From the NCBI RefSeq assembly GCF_010646885.2, contig NZ_CP050700.1, positions 4,366,501-4,430,500 of the forward strand: DNA of 64,000 nucleotides. The letters are read 5' to 3'. The notes below the pieces were generated by a model, which was not told where the DNA came from, made no database searches, and was given only the letters and a program-made list of their open reading frames with translations. Within the stretch, counting starts at the first letter, position 1. Each line of letters opens with the position of its first letter. The translations under genes were made by a program, and so were the position numbers. Of the stretch, positions 8,469 to 17,289 are shown piece after piece. Source of the DNA: Desulfopila sp. IMCC35008 (GTDB lineage Bacteria; Desulfobacterota; Desulfobulbia; Desulfobulbales; Desulfocapsaceae).

Positions 8469-9694
8469 GCGAGACCTCCCCTGAATGAAGATGAGAACAG
8501 CTCTTCGCAGCGAGCTATTTCTTTTGAGAGGTCGGTCTGTGAGATCTTATCCCAGCCGAGCCACATCATGGGAGTGTCATCGGGGAGCTTGTTGTCCACC
8601 TCAGGATGCAGTGAAGGGAAAAGTCCTTGGTGCGATAAGGTTTCACCCACAGATTTTGAGGAAAAAAAGTCGACCACCGGCTGCAGCTCTTCGGCCCGTT
8701 CCTTCTTAGCGAGCATGAAAACCGGGCTCACGATAGCGCCGTCTTCAGGCCAGACCGCTTCCATGGTACCGCCAGGCTGTACTGTCTTGGTGAAAAAATA
8801 AGGCATTATGGTAACCGCTGGTCGCTGCTCCTTGAGCCGGTTACTCTTTATCATTTGCGCGGGGTGCATCGCCTGCAGCATGGATCGTCCCAGTTTTTCA
8901 ACACCCTCATCACCATATCGATCATGAATATTAAGCAGGATCGCATTGAACAGGTCAAAATCAGAGACCGGCAGGGAAACGGATTGTTCCCATTCCGGCT
9001 TGAGAATATCTTCCCATGAGCGGGGGATTTCCCGACCATTCAGTTCCTTGGTGTTGACAAGAAAGACTGCCAGCACAACCGATATTACAGAGTAGTTATG
9101 TGAGGGGTCCTGCAAGCCACGTCCCTTGAACAGGGAGTTTTCCTGATCATAGTTAACCAGATCGGTAAAAACTCCCTGCTGACGAAAACGACCGATCTTG
9201 GTCGCATCAAAAAAGAGATCAAAACCTGCCGACATAAAAAGATCGGGCAGTTGTTCCGGGTTCGTTATCCCTTCCAGGTTTTCTGCAACCCAATCGATAC
9301 CGACACTGGCCGCCTTGAGATCTGTATTAACGCCGCTTAGTCCTGTCTCTTCAACAAACGAATTATATTGTTCAAGGAGCGGGATACGGACCGGGCACGG
9401 GAGCAAACCGACCACATTCACACCTTCCTGGTCTATTTCTTCTTCTCTGGCAAGTGTCGCATCGGAGTTACTTCGTTCCGAGTCAATCACTTCATTGAGA
9501 AGGGCCATGAAGGTTTCCGGATTCCGGTTTTTCATCTGCAGCGCGGTCTCAAAGGTAATCATCTTGCCGAATACCTCTCGCTGGGTGTCATCTTCCATTT
9601 GTGGGAATCCGTTGGTTGCAAAAACTGCAACAGTTTCAGGATATCGCTCTGCTATCGAGTGCAGGGTGTCCGTGATCTGGAAATAGTGTGCCAT
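8465..9694 (-). CDS. Cytoplasmic solute-binding-protein-like protein with DUF1858-type N-terminus
   Basis: 409 aa. Residues 1-70 (ITDTLHSIAERYPETVAVFA) resemble the DUF1858/ScdA N-terminal domain. Residues about 85-400 look like a bacterial extracellular solute-binding fold of the Fe(III)/FbpA class (NVVGLLPCPVRIPLLEQYN, IPRSWEDILKPEWEQSVSLP). There is no signal peptide, no lipobox and no permease in the cluster, so it probably acts in the cytoplasm. It is first in the operon with the G3E GTPase and ABC ATPase (4-nt overlap) and divergent from hcp. The function is not known to me; binding a cofactor or metal complex is inference. Confidence 0.65.
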   Translation of the reverse strand: MAHYFQITDTLHSIAERYPETVAVFATNGFPQMEDDTQREVFGKMITFETALQMKNRNPETFMALLNEVIDSERSNSDATLAREEEIDQEGVNVVGLLPCPVRIPLLEQYNSFVEETGLSGVNTDLKAASVGIDWVAENLEGITNPEQLPDLFMSAGFDLFFDATKIGRFRQQGVFTDLVNYDQENSLFKGRGLQDPSHNYSVISVVLAVFLVNTKELNGREIPRSWEDILKPEWEQSVSLPVSDFDLFNAILLNIHDRYGDEGVEKLGRSMLQAMHPAQMIKSNRLKEQRPAVTIMPYFFTKTVQPGGTMEAVWPEDGAIVSPVFMLAKKERAEELQPVVDFFSSKSVGETLSHQGLFPSLHPEVDNKLPDDTPMMWLGWDKISQTDLSKEIARCEELFSSSFRGGLA

Positions 9695-9835
9695 TGTTTA
9701 CTCCACAATTTAATGCGCTTTTATAGGCGATTTTACAGCTCAGGTAGAGGGAGGCTCAGATTCCTATTGAGGACATTGCTGTTCCCTCTACCTGTAATTT
9801 ATGTCTCCACTATACTGAGATTGGCGAATTTAAAA

Positions 9836-9849
9836 TTGATCCACGTCAA
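9836..9849. promoter_or_regulatory. CRP/FNR-family operator, hcp/SBP divergent region
   Basis: TTGATCCACGTCAA, a 14-nt imperfect palindrome of the form TTGAT-N4-RTCAA, lies in the 390-nt divergent region between the solute-binding-like gene (start 9694) and hcp (start 10086). It closely matches five other sites in the window. Confidence 0.6.
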
Positions 9850-9930
9850 AGGAAAGCATGAAAATAAAGATTTCTTCTGTGATCAAAGAATCAACCGCGA
9901 CATCAGAATTGTTTCGAAATTTACTGATAA

Positions 9931-9944
9931 TTGATCTGGGTCAA
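9931..9944. promoter_or_regulatory. CRP/FNR-family operator upstream of hcp
   Basis: TTGATCTGGGTCAA lies 141 nt before the first hcp start. It is the second copy in this divergent region, 95 nt centre-to-centre from the first, so each promoter may have its own site. Confidence 0.65.
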
Positions 9945-9954
9945 GGATAATCCT

Positions 9955-10031
9955 ACACAAGCTTGTATGATGGTTTGAAACATCAGGATTGGAACCGAAT
10001 GAACGGTTCCATATGTTACGACAACTTGTGT
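9955..10031 (+). ncRNA. Candidate structured 5' leader of hcp (three-way junction)
   Basis: Three nested helices can be drawn. P1 pairs ACACAAG (9955-9961) with CTTGTGT (10025-10031). P2 pairs TGATG (9968-9972) with CATCA (9981-9985). P3 pairs GGAACCG (9991-9997) with CGGTTCC (10004-10010). P1 encloses P2 and P3. The element lies between the FNR-type site and the hcp ribosome site. It could be a riboswitch-like leader or a processed RNA. No covariation data are available, so this is a fold suggestion only. Confidence 0.35.
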
Positions 10032-10085
10032 TTCTGTTCGCACTCTGCTGGAAGAGAAACATGCAGCTAACTTGAGGATAATTCT

Positions 10086-11807
10086 ATGAGTATGTTCTGT
10101 TTTCAATGCCAGGAGGCAGCAAAAGGTACAGGGTGCACGGTAAAAGGCGTGTGTGGAAAAGAGGAATCAACTGCAAAACTGCAGGACCTGCTCATCTACG
10201 ACATGAAAGGTATTGCGGTCTTGGCAAAGAACCTGAAACAGGCGGGTGTATCGGTTGACATGTCTGTCGGTCTGTTTCTCGCCCAGGGACTGTTCACGAC
10301 CATCACCAACGCCAACTTTGACAATGCAAGCCTGGAGTCCTGGGTAAAACGATCCCAGGTCATAAAACAGAGACTCAAAGAACAGTTCGACGCCATGAAC
10401 CCCTCCCAGGAAAAGGCTTCGATCTGGGCGAAACTGATGCAGTTTCTCGGTGTCGGCAAGGAGCAAAGCGCAGCAGAGCAGTTGCATCATTCGGCATTAT
10501 GGTTTTCCAGCGATACCTCAATCTTCCAGGAGAAAGCCGCTGCAGTCGGAGTTCTGGCAACGGAAAATGAAGATGTCCGCTCTCTGCGTGAACTGCTTAT
10601 TCTCGGCCTCAAAGGTATAGGAGCATATGCTGAGCATGCGGCGGTCCTCGGGGTTGAGAAAGAAGAGATCTATGACTTTGTCATCGAGGGGTTGGCCTCT
10701 ACCACTGAAAACATTTCAGTTGATGAGATGGTTGGTTTAGTTCTGAAAGCTGGTGAGTGCGCAGTAACGACCATGGCTGCCCTGGACAGTGCCAACACCT
10801 CAGCGTACGGGAACCCTGAAATAACCCAGGTGGATTTGGGCGTTAGCGACAGGCCGGGCATCCTTATCAGTGGCCATGACCTGAAAGACATGGAAGAACT
10901 TCTCATTCAAACTCAGGGTACCGGAGTGGATGTGTACACCCATGGCGAGATGCTGCCGGCCCACTACTACCCGGCTTTCAAGAAATACGACAACCTCAAA
11001 GGGAATTACGGCAGCTCATGGTGGCACCAGAACCAGGATTTTGAATCCTTCAACGGACCAATCCTGATGACCACCAACTGCATTATCCCCATTAAAAAAT
11101 CAAACACCTACAAAGAGCGGATGTACACCACCGCCATGGCAGGGTATCCCGGAGTAACTCACATCCCTGAGAGGATGAACGGAAAACCCAAAGATTTCTC
11201 AGCCGTTATCGAGCAGGCAAAAGGCTGTAAAGCACCCGAAGAAATTGAGACAGGCACCATCGTCGGCGGATTTGCTCACGACCAGGTACTTGCCTTGGCA
11301 GACAAGGTGGTGGATGCGGTCAAATCTGGAGCCATTAAGCGATTTGTCGTGATGGCGGGCTGTGACGGCAGGCAGAAAGGCCGCAACTATTTTACAGAGG
11401 TTGCTCAAAACCTGCCCCAGGACGCAGTAATCCTGACAGCGGGTTGCGCCAAATACCGCTACAATAAGCTTGATCTTGGCGACATTGGAGGCATCCCGAG
11501 AGTTCTCGACGCCGGACAGTGCAACGATAGCTACTCTCTCGCGGTTATCGCTTTAAAGCTCAAAGAGGTTTTCGAGCTTGAAGATATCAATGAATTGCCC
11601 ATCTCATTTGACATCGGCTGGTATGAGCAGAAAGCAGTAGCGGTGCTGCTGGCCCTGTTACATCTTGGTGTGAAAGGGATCCGCCTTGGACCGTCCCTGC
11701 CAGCCTTCGTTTCCCCAACCGTATTAAATGTTCTGGTGGAAAATTTTGACATCAAACCAATCGGTACTGTTGAAGACGACATCGCAGCAATGATGGCTGG
11801 AAACTGA
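10086..11807 (+). CDS. hcp: Hybrid-cluster protein / hydroxylamine reductase, copy 1
   Basis: 573 aa class I-like Hcp. The N-terminal cluster motif is [13 protein letters not shown]...CGK (C-x2-C-x8-C-x5-C). Ligands of the hybrid Fe-S-O cluster are visible: SGHDLKDM and THGEMLPA (His/Glu), TTNC, MAGCDG (the persulfide-type Cys region), [14 protein letters not shown] and WYEQKA. An insert near residues 95-135 makes it about 20-30 aa longer than typical (about 545-553). Hcp reduces NO or hydroxylamine and removes nitrosative by-products of nitrite reduction in the cytoplasm. Two FNR-type sites and a structured leader precede it. A second copy follows 141 nt downstream. Confidence 0.93.
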   Translation: MSMFCFQCQEAAKGTGCTVKGVCGKEESTAKLQDLLIYDMKGIAVLAKNLKQAGVSVDMSVGLFLAQGLFTTITNANFDNASLESWVKRSQVIKQRLKEQFDAMNPSQEKASIWAKLMQFLGVGKEQSAAEQLHHSALWFSSDTSIFQEKAAAVGVLATENEDVRSLRELLILGLKGIGAYAEHAAVLGVEKEEIYDFVIEGLASTTENISVDEMVGLVLKAGECAVTTMAALDSANTSAYGNPEITQVDLGVSDRPGILISGHDLKDMEELLIQTQGTGVDVYTHGEMLPAHYYPAFKKYDNLKGNYGSSWWHQNQDFESFNGPILMTTNCIIPIKKSNTYKERMYTTAMAGYPGVTHIPERMNGKPKDFSAVIEQAKGCKAPEEIETGTIVGGFAHDQVLALADKVVDAVKSGAIKRFVVMAGCDGRQKGRNYFTEVAQNLPQDAVILTAGCAKYRYNKLDLGDIGGIPRVLDAGQCNDSYSLAVIALKLKEVFELEDINELPISFDIGWYEQKAVAVLLALLHLGVKGIRLGPSLPAFVSPTVLNVLVENFDIKPIGTVEDDIAAMMAGN

Positions 11808-11948
11808 TATAACATTGGGAATTACTTTCAATAATAACCATTTATTAAATTTATGAAGTGGGTTGACAACGTTCTCCTTTTTTGAGAGCGTACCAGTAGC
11901 GAAGTAAAGTTCATGAACGAATAAGAACAATACAATTGGGAGGAAGAA

Positions 11949-13583
11949 ATGTTTTGTAACCAATGTGAACAAACCGCGAAAGGAACAGGTTGTATAAAAA
12001 TTGGGGTTTGTGGAAAGACTGATGAGGTCGCCGCTCTCCAGGACCTGCTTACCTATGCTATCCAGGGACTATCGTTAGTTGCAAATGAAGGACGCAAAAA
12101 CGGTGTAGTCGATGATCAGGTCAACAGATTCAGCTGTGAGGCTATCTTTGCCTGCTTGACAAATGTGGATTTTGACCCTGCAAGGTTTGAGCAGTGGATC
12201 AATACAGCTGTCACATTACGTGACCAACTGGCTGCTAAAGTAAAAACTGCGGGCGGCAATATCGATTTTGCTGCACCGGCATATAGTTTCACCCCTGCCA
12301 GCTCAATTGACGGTCTTGTTGCTCAAGGTAGAGATCTGGATTTTATGAACAAGCTCGACGAGAATGAGGATCTTCGCTCGTTAAAGCAAATTATCGTTTA
12401 CGGCATCCGTGGCCTTGCAGCCTATGCTGACCATGCAGCAATCCTTGGCAAGGAAGATGACTCTGTCTATGCGTATATCCACGAAACAATGGCTGACCTC
12501 GCAAGCACCGGACAGGATCTCAATCAGTTGGTCGCGTTGACTTTGAAATGCGGTGAAACCAACCTGAAGGCGATGGAATTGCTTGATGCCGGGAACACCG
12601 GCAAATATGGGAATCCCACACCGACCTCTGTCCCTCTGGGAGCAAAAGCGGGAAAGGCGATTCTTGTCTCTGGTCATGATTTGAATGACTTAGAACTGCT
12701 TTTAAAGCAGACGGAAGGCAAGGGCATCACTATTTATACTCATGGTGAAATGCTTCCGTGTCATGGTTATCCTGAATTGAAAAAATATGACCATTTTTAC
12801 GGGCACTACGGAACAGCCTGGCAAAATCAAGCTAAAGAGTTTCCTGAGTTTCCTGGTGCTATACTGTTCACGACAAACTGCATTCAAAAGCCCGCTGACT
12901 CCTATAAAGATAAGGTGTTCACCACTGGTCTCGTAGGTTGGCCTGGTCTTGTACACATTGGTGAGAGCAAGGACTTCACACCAGTTATCGAAAAAGCCCT
13001 TGAGCTGCCAGGTTTTGCACAAGATACGGATAAGGGCAGTGTTATGACTGGCTTTGCAAGAAATGCCGTTCTTGGTGTAGCGGATAAAGTTATTGATGCG
13101 GTCAAGAATAAAGCGATTCGACACTTCTTTCTTGTTGGTGGCTGTGATGGTGCTAAGCCTGGACGTAATTATTACACCGAGTTTGTAGAGAAAGTACCGG
13201 AAGACTGCATGGTCCTGACACTTGCATGCGGTAAATTCAGATTCTTTGACAAAGATCTGGGTGACATTGGAGGAATTCCAAGATTACTCGATGTCGGACA
13301 ATGCAATGATGCATATTCCGCAATCCAGATAGCTGTTGCTCTTGCAGGTGCATTCGAGTGTGAAGTCAATGATCTGCCCCTGTCGATGATATTGTCATGG
13401 TACGAGCAGAAGGCTGTGGTAATACTTCTTACCTTATTCAGTTTGGGCATAAAAGATATTCGGCTTGGACCCTCTCTGCCGGCATTCATATCACCAAATG
13501 TCCTTAACGTTCTTGTAGAGAATTTCGAATGCAAGCCAATTGCTGCCACACCGGATGAGGACTTGAAAACCATATTGGGATAA
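11949..13583 (+). CDS. hcp: Hybrid-cluster protein, copy 2
   Basis: 544 aa. The Cys motif CNQCEQTAKGTGC...CGK and all late-cluster segments are present (SGHDLNDL, THGEMLPC, VGGCDG, TLACGK, GQCNDAYS, WYEQKA). A strong GGGAGGAA ribosome site precedes ATG 11949. The leader contains an 8-bp hairpin (11869-11876 with 11884-11891). It differs from copy 1 along its whole length, so it is an old paralogue or a separately acquired gene rather than a recent duplication. A clear terminator at 13606 ends the unit. Confidence 0.93.
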   Translation: MFCNQCEQTAKGTGCIKIGVCGKTDEVAALQDLLTYAIQGLSLVANEGRKNGVVDDQVNRFSCEAIFACLTNVDFDPARFEQWINTAVTLRDQLAAKVKTAGGNIDFAAPAYSFTPASSIDGLVAQGRDLDFMNKLDENEDLRSLKQIIVYGIRGLAAYADHAAILGKEDDSVYAYIHETMADLASTGQDLNQLVALTLKCGETNLKAMELLDAGNTGKYGNPTPTSVPLGAKAGKAILVSGHDLNDLELLLKQTEGKGITIYTHGEMLPCHGYPELKKYDHFYGHYGTAWQNQAKEFPEFPGAILFTTNCIQKPADSYKDKVFTTGLVGWPGLVHIGESKDFTPVIEKALELPGFAQDTDKGSVMTGFARNAVLGVADKVIDAVKNKAIRHFFLVGGCDGAKPGRNYYTEFVEKVPEDCMVLTLACGKFRFFDKDLGDIGGIPRLLDVGQCNDAYSAIQIAVALAGAFECEVNDLPLSMILSWYEQKAVVILLTLFSLGIKDIRLGPSLPAFISPNVLNVLVENFECKPIAATPDEDLKTILG

Positions 13584-13605
13584 TTCAAATTCTTTATTAT
13601 TCATG

Positions 13606-13641
13606 AAGCTGGGCTGACGCAAAATCAGTCCAGCTTTTTTT
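13606..13641 (+). terminator. Rho-independent terminator after hcp copy 2
   Basis: Stem AAGCTGGGCTGA (13606-13617) pairs with TCAGTCCAGCTT (13625-13636) with one bulge, followed by a run of T. It lies 23 nt after the hcp stop. Confidence 0.85.
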
Positions 13642-13665
13642 ATTTCTCACTAAATTGTGATAAAT

Positions 13666-13679
13666 TTGACTTATGTCAA
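13666..13679. promoter_or_regulatory. CRP/FNR-family operator upstream of the sqr-dsr operon
   Basis: TTGACTTATGTCAA is a near-perfect palindrome 235 nt before the sqr start. The long leader that follows contains a further palindrome GTCAATTGAC (13734-13743) and an 11-bp hairpin with two central mismatches (13855-13865 with 13877-13887) just before the sqr ribosome site. Confidence 0.65.
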
Positions 13680-13913
13680 TTTGCAATATTTATGATATGG
13701 TACGCTAAGATCACCAATAAAGCAGCACCATCGGTCAATTGACGAGGAACTGCTAGACCGGCTCTGCAGCAAAATCTCCGAGAAAAACAAAATTTATACA
13801 TATCAACCCAACTAGCATTTTATTGCCGGAACGTTGAGCAACAGGCAGTCCCGCGTCAGAGGATTTCAATTTACAGAATCTCCTGACATATTTCCTTAAA
13901 CTGGAGGTGTGGA

Positions 13914-15143
13914 ATGAAAAAGCTCGTAATTCTTGGTGCAGGATGTGCTGGAAGTATGGTCGCCAACAAGCTGCGCAAACTGCTCAGTCATCATGAATGG
14001 TCAATAACGATTATCGATCAGGATGACAAGCATGTGTATCAGCCGGGTCTGCTGTTTATACCTTTCGGGATATATAAAGCTGAAGATGTTGTCCGCAGTC
14101 GCAGTGAATTCATCCCCAAAGGTGTGAACTTTGTTGTTGATGAAATAGTCGCTGTTGACACAGAAACACAAAGGGTGGAGACAACTGCCGGCAGTTACAA
14201 GTATGATAAAATAATCATCTGTACCGGCGTCTCACTCGCTCCTGAGGAAATCCCCGGCCTTATGGATGGGTGGCAGAAGACTGCCTTTGATTTCTATACG
14301 CTGGAAGGAGCTGCAAATCTGGGTCAGGCCTTACGCGAATTCAGATCAGGGAAACTGATTCTCAACATCGCCGAATTCCCGTTCAAGTGTCCGGTGGCAC
14401 CCCTAGAGTTTGTCTATCTTGCCGACGCCTATTTTACCGAACGCGGTGTCCGCGACCAGATTGAGATCAGGCTGGTCACTCCGCTTCCCGGTGCGTTTAC
14501 CAAGCCCAAGGCAAGTGCCTTCTTTTCTCAGCTTATCGAGCAGAAAAACATCAAAATCACCTCAAGCTATGATCTGGCGGAAGTTGATACAGAGAACAAG
14601 AAAATCATCTCCGCAGGAGGGCTAGAACTTGAGTATGACTTGCTGGTCTCCATTCCTCCTAACGTCGGTGCCCGTTATCTGGTGAAATCAGGCCTGGCCA
14701 TGGATGAAATCGGCTACGTCAAGACGAATCACCATACCCTCAAGGCTGAAGATTTCGACAATATGTTTGTCCTGGGCGATACAACGACCCTCCCGACCTC
14801 CAAGGCCGGTTCGGTTGCCCATTTCTCCGCAGAGGTCCTGGTGGAGAACTTTATGCGTGAAATCAATAACGAGCCACTGCGCAAGGATTTTGACGGCCAC
14901 GCGAACTGCTTTATCGAGACAGGATTTGAGAAAGCTGCACTCATCGATTTCAACTATGAATATGAACCTCTGCCGGGCAAATTTCCACTTCCCGGACTTG
15001 GACCCTTTTCATTGCTTGGCGAATCCAAGGCAAACCACTGGGGTAAGATGATGTTCAAATGGGTGTACTGGAACAAGCTTGTCAGTGGTGAGGAGATGCC
15101 ACTAGAAGCCCAGATGTCGCTTGCCGGAAAATTCCAGGACTAA
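13914..15143 (+). CDS. sqr: Sulfide:quinone oxidoreductase
   Basis: 409 aa flavoprotein. The FAD Rossmann motif is LGAGCAG (residues 8-13) and the second FAD site is VLGDTTTLPTSKAG (287-299). Cys159 (FKCPVAPLE) and Cys332 (HANCFIETG) fit the catalytic pair of SQR that carries the sulfur bridge; the third Cys (around 124 in the Aquifex enzyme) has no clear equivalent, as in some SQR types. The C-terminal hydrophobic or amphipathic region (about 360-390) would attach it to the membrane. It oxidises sulfide to polysulfide or sulfur and reduces quinone. An AGGTG ribosome site is present, and the DUF1641 gene follows after 12 nt. Confidence 0.87.
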   Translation: MKKLVILGAGCAGSMVANKLRKLLSHHEWSITIIDQDDKHVYQPGLLFIPFGIYKAEDVVRSRSEFIPKGVNFVVDEIVAVDTETQRVETTAGSYKYDKIIICTGVSLAPEEIPGLMDGWQKTAFDFYTLEGAANLGQALREFRSGKLILNIAEFPFKCPVAPLEFVYLADAYFTERGVRDQIEIRLVTPLPGAFTKPKASAFFSQLIEQKNIKITSSYDLAEVDTENKKIISAGGLELEYDLLVSIPPNVGARYLVKSGLAMDEIGYVKTNHHTLKAEDFDNMFVLGDTTTLPTSKAGSVAHFSAEVLVENFMREINNEPLRKDFDGHANCFIETGFEKAALIDFNYEYEPLPGKFPLPGLGPFSLLGESKANHWGKMMFKWVYWNKLVSGEEMPLEAQMSLAGKFQD

Positions 15144-15155
15144 AGGGGGAGTGCC

Positions 15156-15884
15156 ATGACCAATGAAGAAAAAATTCTGGCAAAGCTGGATGAACTGACA
15201 GCTGAGATACAGGAGGCGAAGCAGACTATTCGGCCGTATGTGGAACTCAAGCAGGATCTTGAGCCGCTCATCAACGATATGGTGCTCAGTGCCATAGGTA
15301 AACTCAGCGGGTTAGATCGGAAATTTGACCTGGAAGATATCGGTGACATGCTGGGCCAGCTACTTATCTCCAGTAAAAACCTGGCGGAGGGATTGAAAAC
15401 GTTGGATAAATTCATGGAATTCAAAAAGGATTTTGAGCCCTACTCCAAGGATGTCTTCAAGGAACTCACCGAACAGCTGCAAACTTCCCTGCATGGTTTT
15501 GAACCAGGAAACCTGCAGGAGCTCATACGTCAATTTATCGTCAATATGGGTAATATGGCGGAAGGGTTGAAAATGCTTGGCTCGCTTATGGAAATGAAAA
15601 AGGATGCGAACGCGCTGACGAAACTGGCATTTAACGATTCGGTAGAAAGGCTTGAAAATCTCAAACAGCGAGGGACATTTGAAGCTTTCGAGCACGTGTT
15701 GGGGATGACGGAGCGAGTCGGCAGCAAGGTGCAGCAGGTCGATTTTGAAAAGATCGAACCGATTCGGGGTATCTGGGGCATGATGTCAGCCATGAAACGT
15801 CCTGAGGTCCAGGAAGGATTGGGCATTCTGGTCGAACTTTCCACAGTGATGACAGCCTTGAAACAGGAGCCAGTTCCCCGCTGA
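15156..15884 (+). CDS. DUF1641-family helical protein
   Basis: 242 aa, predicted all-helical. It contains an internal duplication: residues about 68-110 (LLISSKNLAEGLKTLDKFME) and about 128-170 (FIVNMGNMAEGLKMLGSLME) align with each other. Proteins of the DUF1641 family often accompany SQR-like flavoproteins or formate dehydrogenases; the biochemical role is unknown. It starts 12 nt after sqr (GGGGGAG box) and probably forms a partner or membrane-attachment subunit. Confidence 0.75.
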   Translation: MTNEEKILAKLDELTAEIQEAKQTIRPYVELKQDLEPLINDMVLSAIGKLSGLDRKFDLEDIGDMLGQLLISSKNLAEGLKTLDKFMEFKKDFEPYSKDVFKELTEQLQTSLHGFEPGNLQELIRQFIVNMGNMAEGLKMLGSLMEMKKDANALTKLAFNDSVERLENLKQRGTFEAFEHVLGMTERVGSKVQQVDFEKIEPIRGIWGMMSAMKRPEVQEGLGILVELSTVMTALKQEPVPR

Positions 15885-15999
15885 TTGTCGCCTGAATAGC
15901 ATCTGTTCAATTGCACCAATTCCCTCAGCCAGAACCGGATGGATTTATCCCCAGGCAAAAATAGAGTGTTCCTTCCGGTTTTGCAGCCAGGAGAATGTT

Positions 16000-17238
16000 A
16001 TGATGAAAACCAGAAAGGACAGTGAAATTGGCAAAACAGCAGCCTCTCCGGAAGATACATTCCTGAACCCGACTCCCATGCTCGATGAGCTGGAGTCCGG
16101 GCCATGGCCGAGCTTTATCTCCGGCCTCAAGGAGTTGGCGGAACGTACCAGAAAACCGATATTGAGAGGGGTGCTCGACCAGCTGGAGTATTCCTATCAA
16201 ACCAGGACAGGCTACTGGCGCGGAAGTCTTGTGACCGTCCAAGGATACGGCAGCGGAGTCATCGGCCGTCGCAGCATGATCAAGGACAAGATTCCGGAGG
16301 CGGCCGAGTTCCATACCTTTCGTGTTCAGCCTGCGCCGGGATTGCATTACAACACAAGGATGTTGCGTAACCTCTGCGACACCTGGGAAAAACATGGATC
16401 CGGCCTGATCGCCTTGCACGGGCAAACCGGAGACATCATGCTCCAGGGCATCGAAGAGGAAAACGTCCAGGACTGTTTTGACGAGATTAATCAAGCGGGC
16501 TGGGATCTCGGCGGGGCGGGAGCAGCCATGCGGTCCGCTACCTCGTGCGTTGGCCCGGCCCGGTGCGAACATGCCTGTTACGACACCCTGAAGATGCATT
16601 ACAGGACATTGACTCATTTCATAAGCGACATTCACCGCCCGCAGTACAATTATAAATTCAAATTCAAATTTTCAGGATGCCCCAACGACTGCAGCAACTC
16701 CATATTTCGCTCCGACATGGCGGTCATCGGCATGTGGCGGGATGCGATCCAGATAGATCCCGTGGCGGTACAAGGCTGGATTGAAAAAAACGGCATCGAC
16801 TCCCTGGTCAACATTGTCATCAACAACTGCCCGACCCGCGCCTTCCTGTTGCAGAAGGGCACGATAAAGATCGACAACAAAAACTGCGTTCACTGCATGC
16901 ACTGCATCAACGTGATGCCGCAGGCCCTCTCCCCCGGCAAGGAGAGAGGAGTGACCCTGCTGCTAGGCGGCAAGAGCGTGTTGAAAGTTGGCACAATGGG
17001 CGGGTCAATGATTGTTCCTTTTCTCAAGATGGAAACTGATGAGGACATCGACAACTTTATCCGTCTATCTGAAACAATGATCGAATGGTGGAACGATAAC
17101 GGTTTTGACCATGAACGCATCGGTGAGACCATCGAGCGGGTCGGGTTGAAACAGTTTCTCGACGGTGTGGGTCTGGAGGCATCCGTAGATATGGTATCCA
17201 GGCCACGTAATAACCCTTACTATAAATCTGAATATTAG
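16000..17238 (+). CDS. dsrA: Dissimilatory sulfite reductase, alpha subunit
   Basis: 412 aa (437 in Desulfovibrio vulgaris). Sirohaem/[4Fe-4S] ligand motifs: CVGPARCEHAC (about 186) and SGCPNDCSNS (about 225). The ferredoxin domain has CVHCMHCINVMPQAL (about 300). Reaction: sulfite to sulfide with six electrons, or the reverse in sulfide oxidisers. The text is of the bacterial reductive family. The chosen ATG at 16000 has AGGAG 6 nt before it; 16003 is also possible. The surrounding sqr, DUF1641 and dsrL genes, and the absence of dsrD and dsrC here, make an oxidative or disproportionation role possible despite the reductive-type sequence. Confidence 0.95.
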   Translation: MMKTRKDSEIGKTAASPEDTFLNPTPMLDELESGPWPSFISGLKELAERTRKPILRGVLDQLEYSYQTRTGYWRGSLVTVQGYGSGVIGRRSMIKDKIPEAAEFHTFRVQPAPGLHYNTRMLRNLCDTWEKHGSGLIALHGQTGDIMLQGIEEENVQDCFDEINQAGWDLGGAGAAMRSATSCVGPARCEHACYDTLKMHYRTLTHFISDIHRPQYNYKFKFKFSGCPNDCSNSIFRSDMAVIGMWRDAIQIDPVAVQGWIEKNGIDSLVNIVINNCPTRAFLLQKGTIKIDNKNCVHCMHCINVMPQALSPGKERGVTLLLGGKSVLKVGTMGGSMIVPFLKMETDEDIDNFIRLSETMIEWWNDNGFDHERIGETIERVGLKQFLDGVGLEASVDMVSRPRNNPYYKSEY

Positions 17239-17289
17239 CGTATCAAACCCAATATCATTTCCCCAATACATGTATAGCTGGAGAAGGAC

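Noticed and set aside
9368-9934. 188-codon frame on the plus strand
   Set aside because: Mostly antisense to the solute-binding-like gene and running through the divergent promoter region.
15925-16635. 236-codon frame on the minus strand
   Set aside because: Antisense to dsrA, whose motifs are certain.
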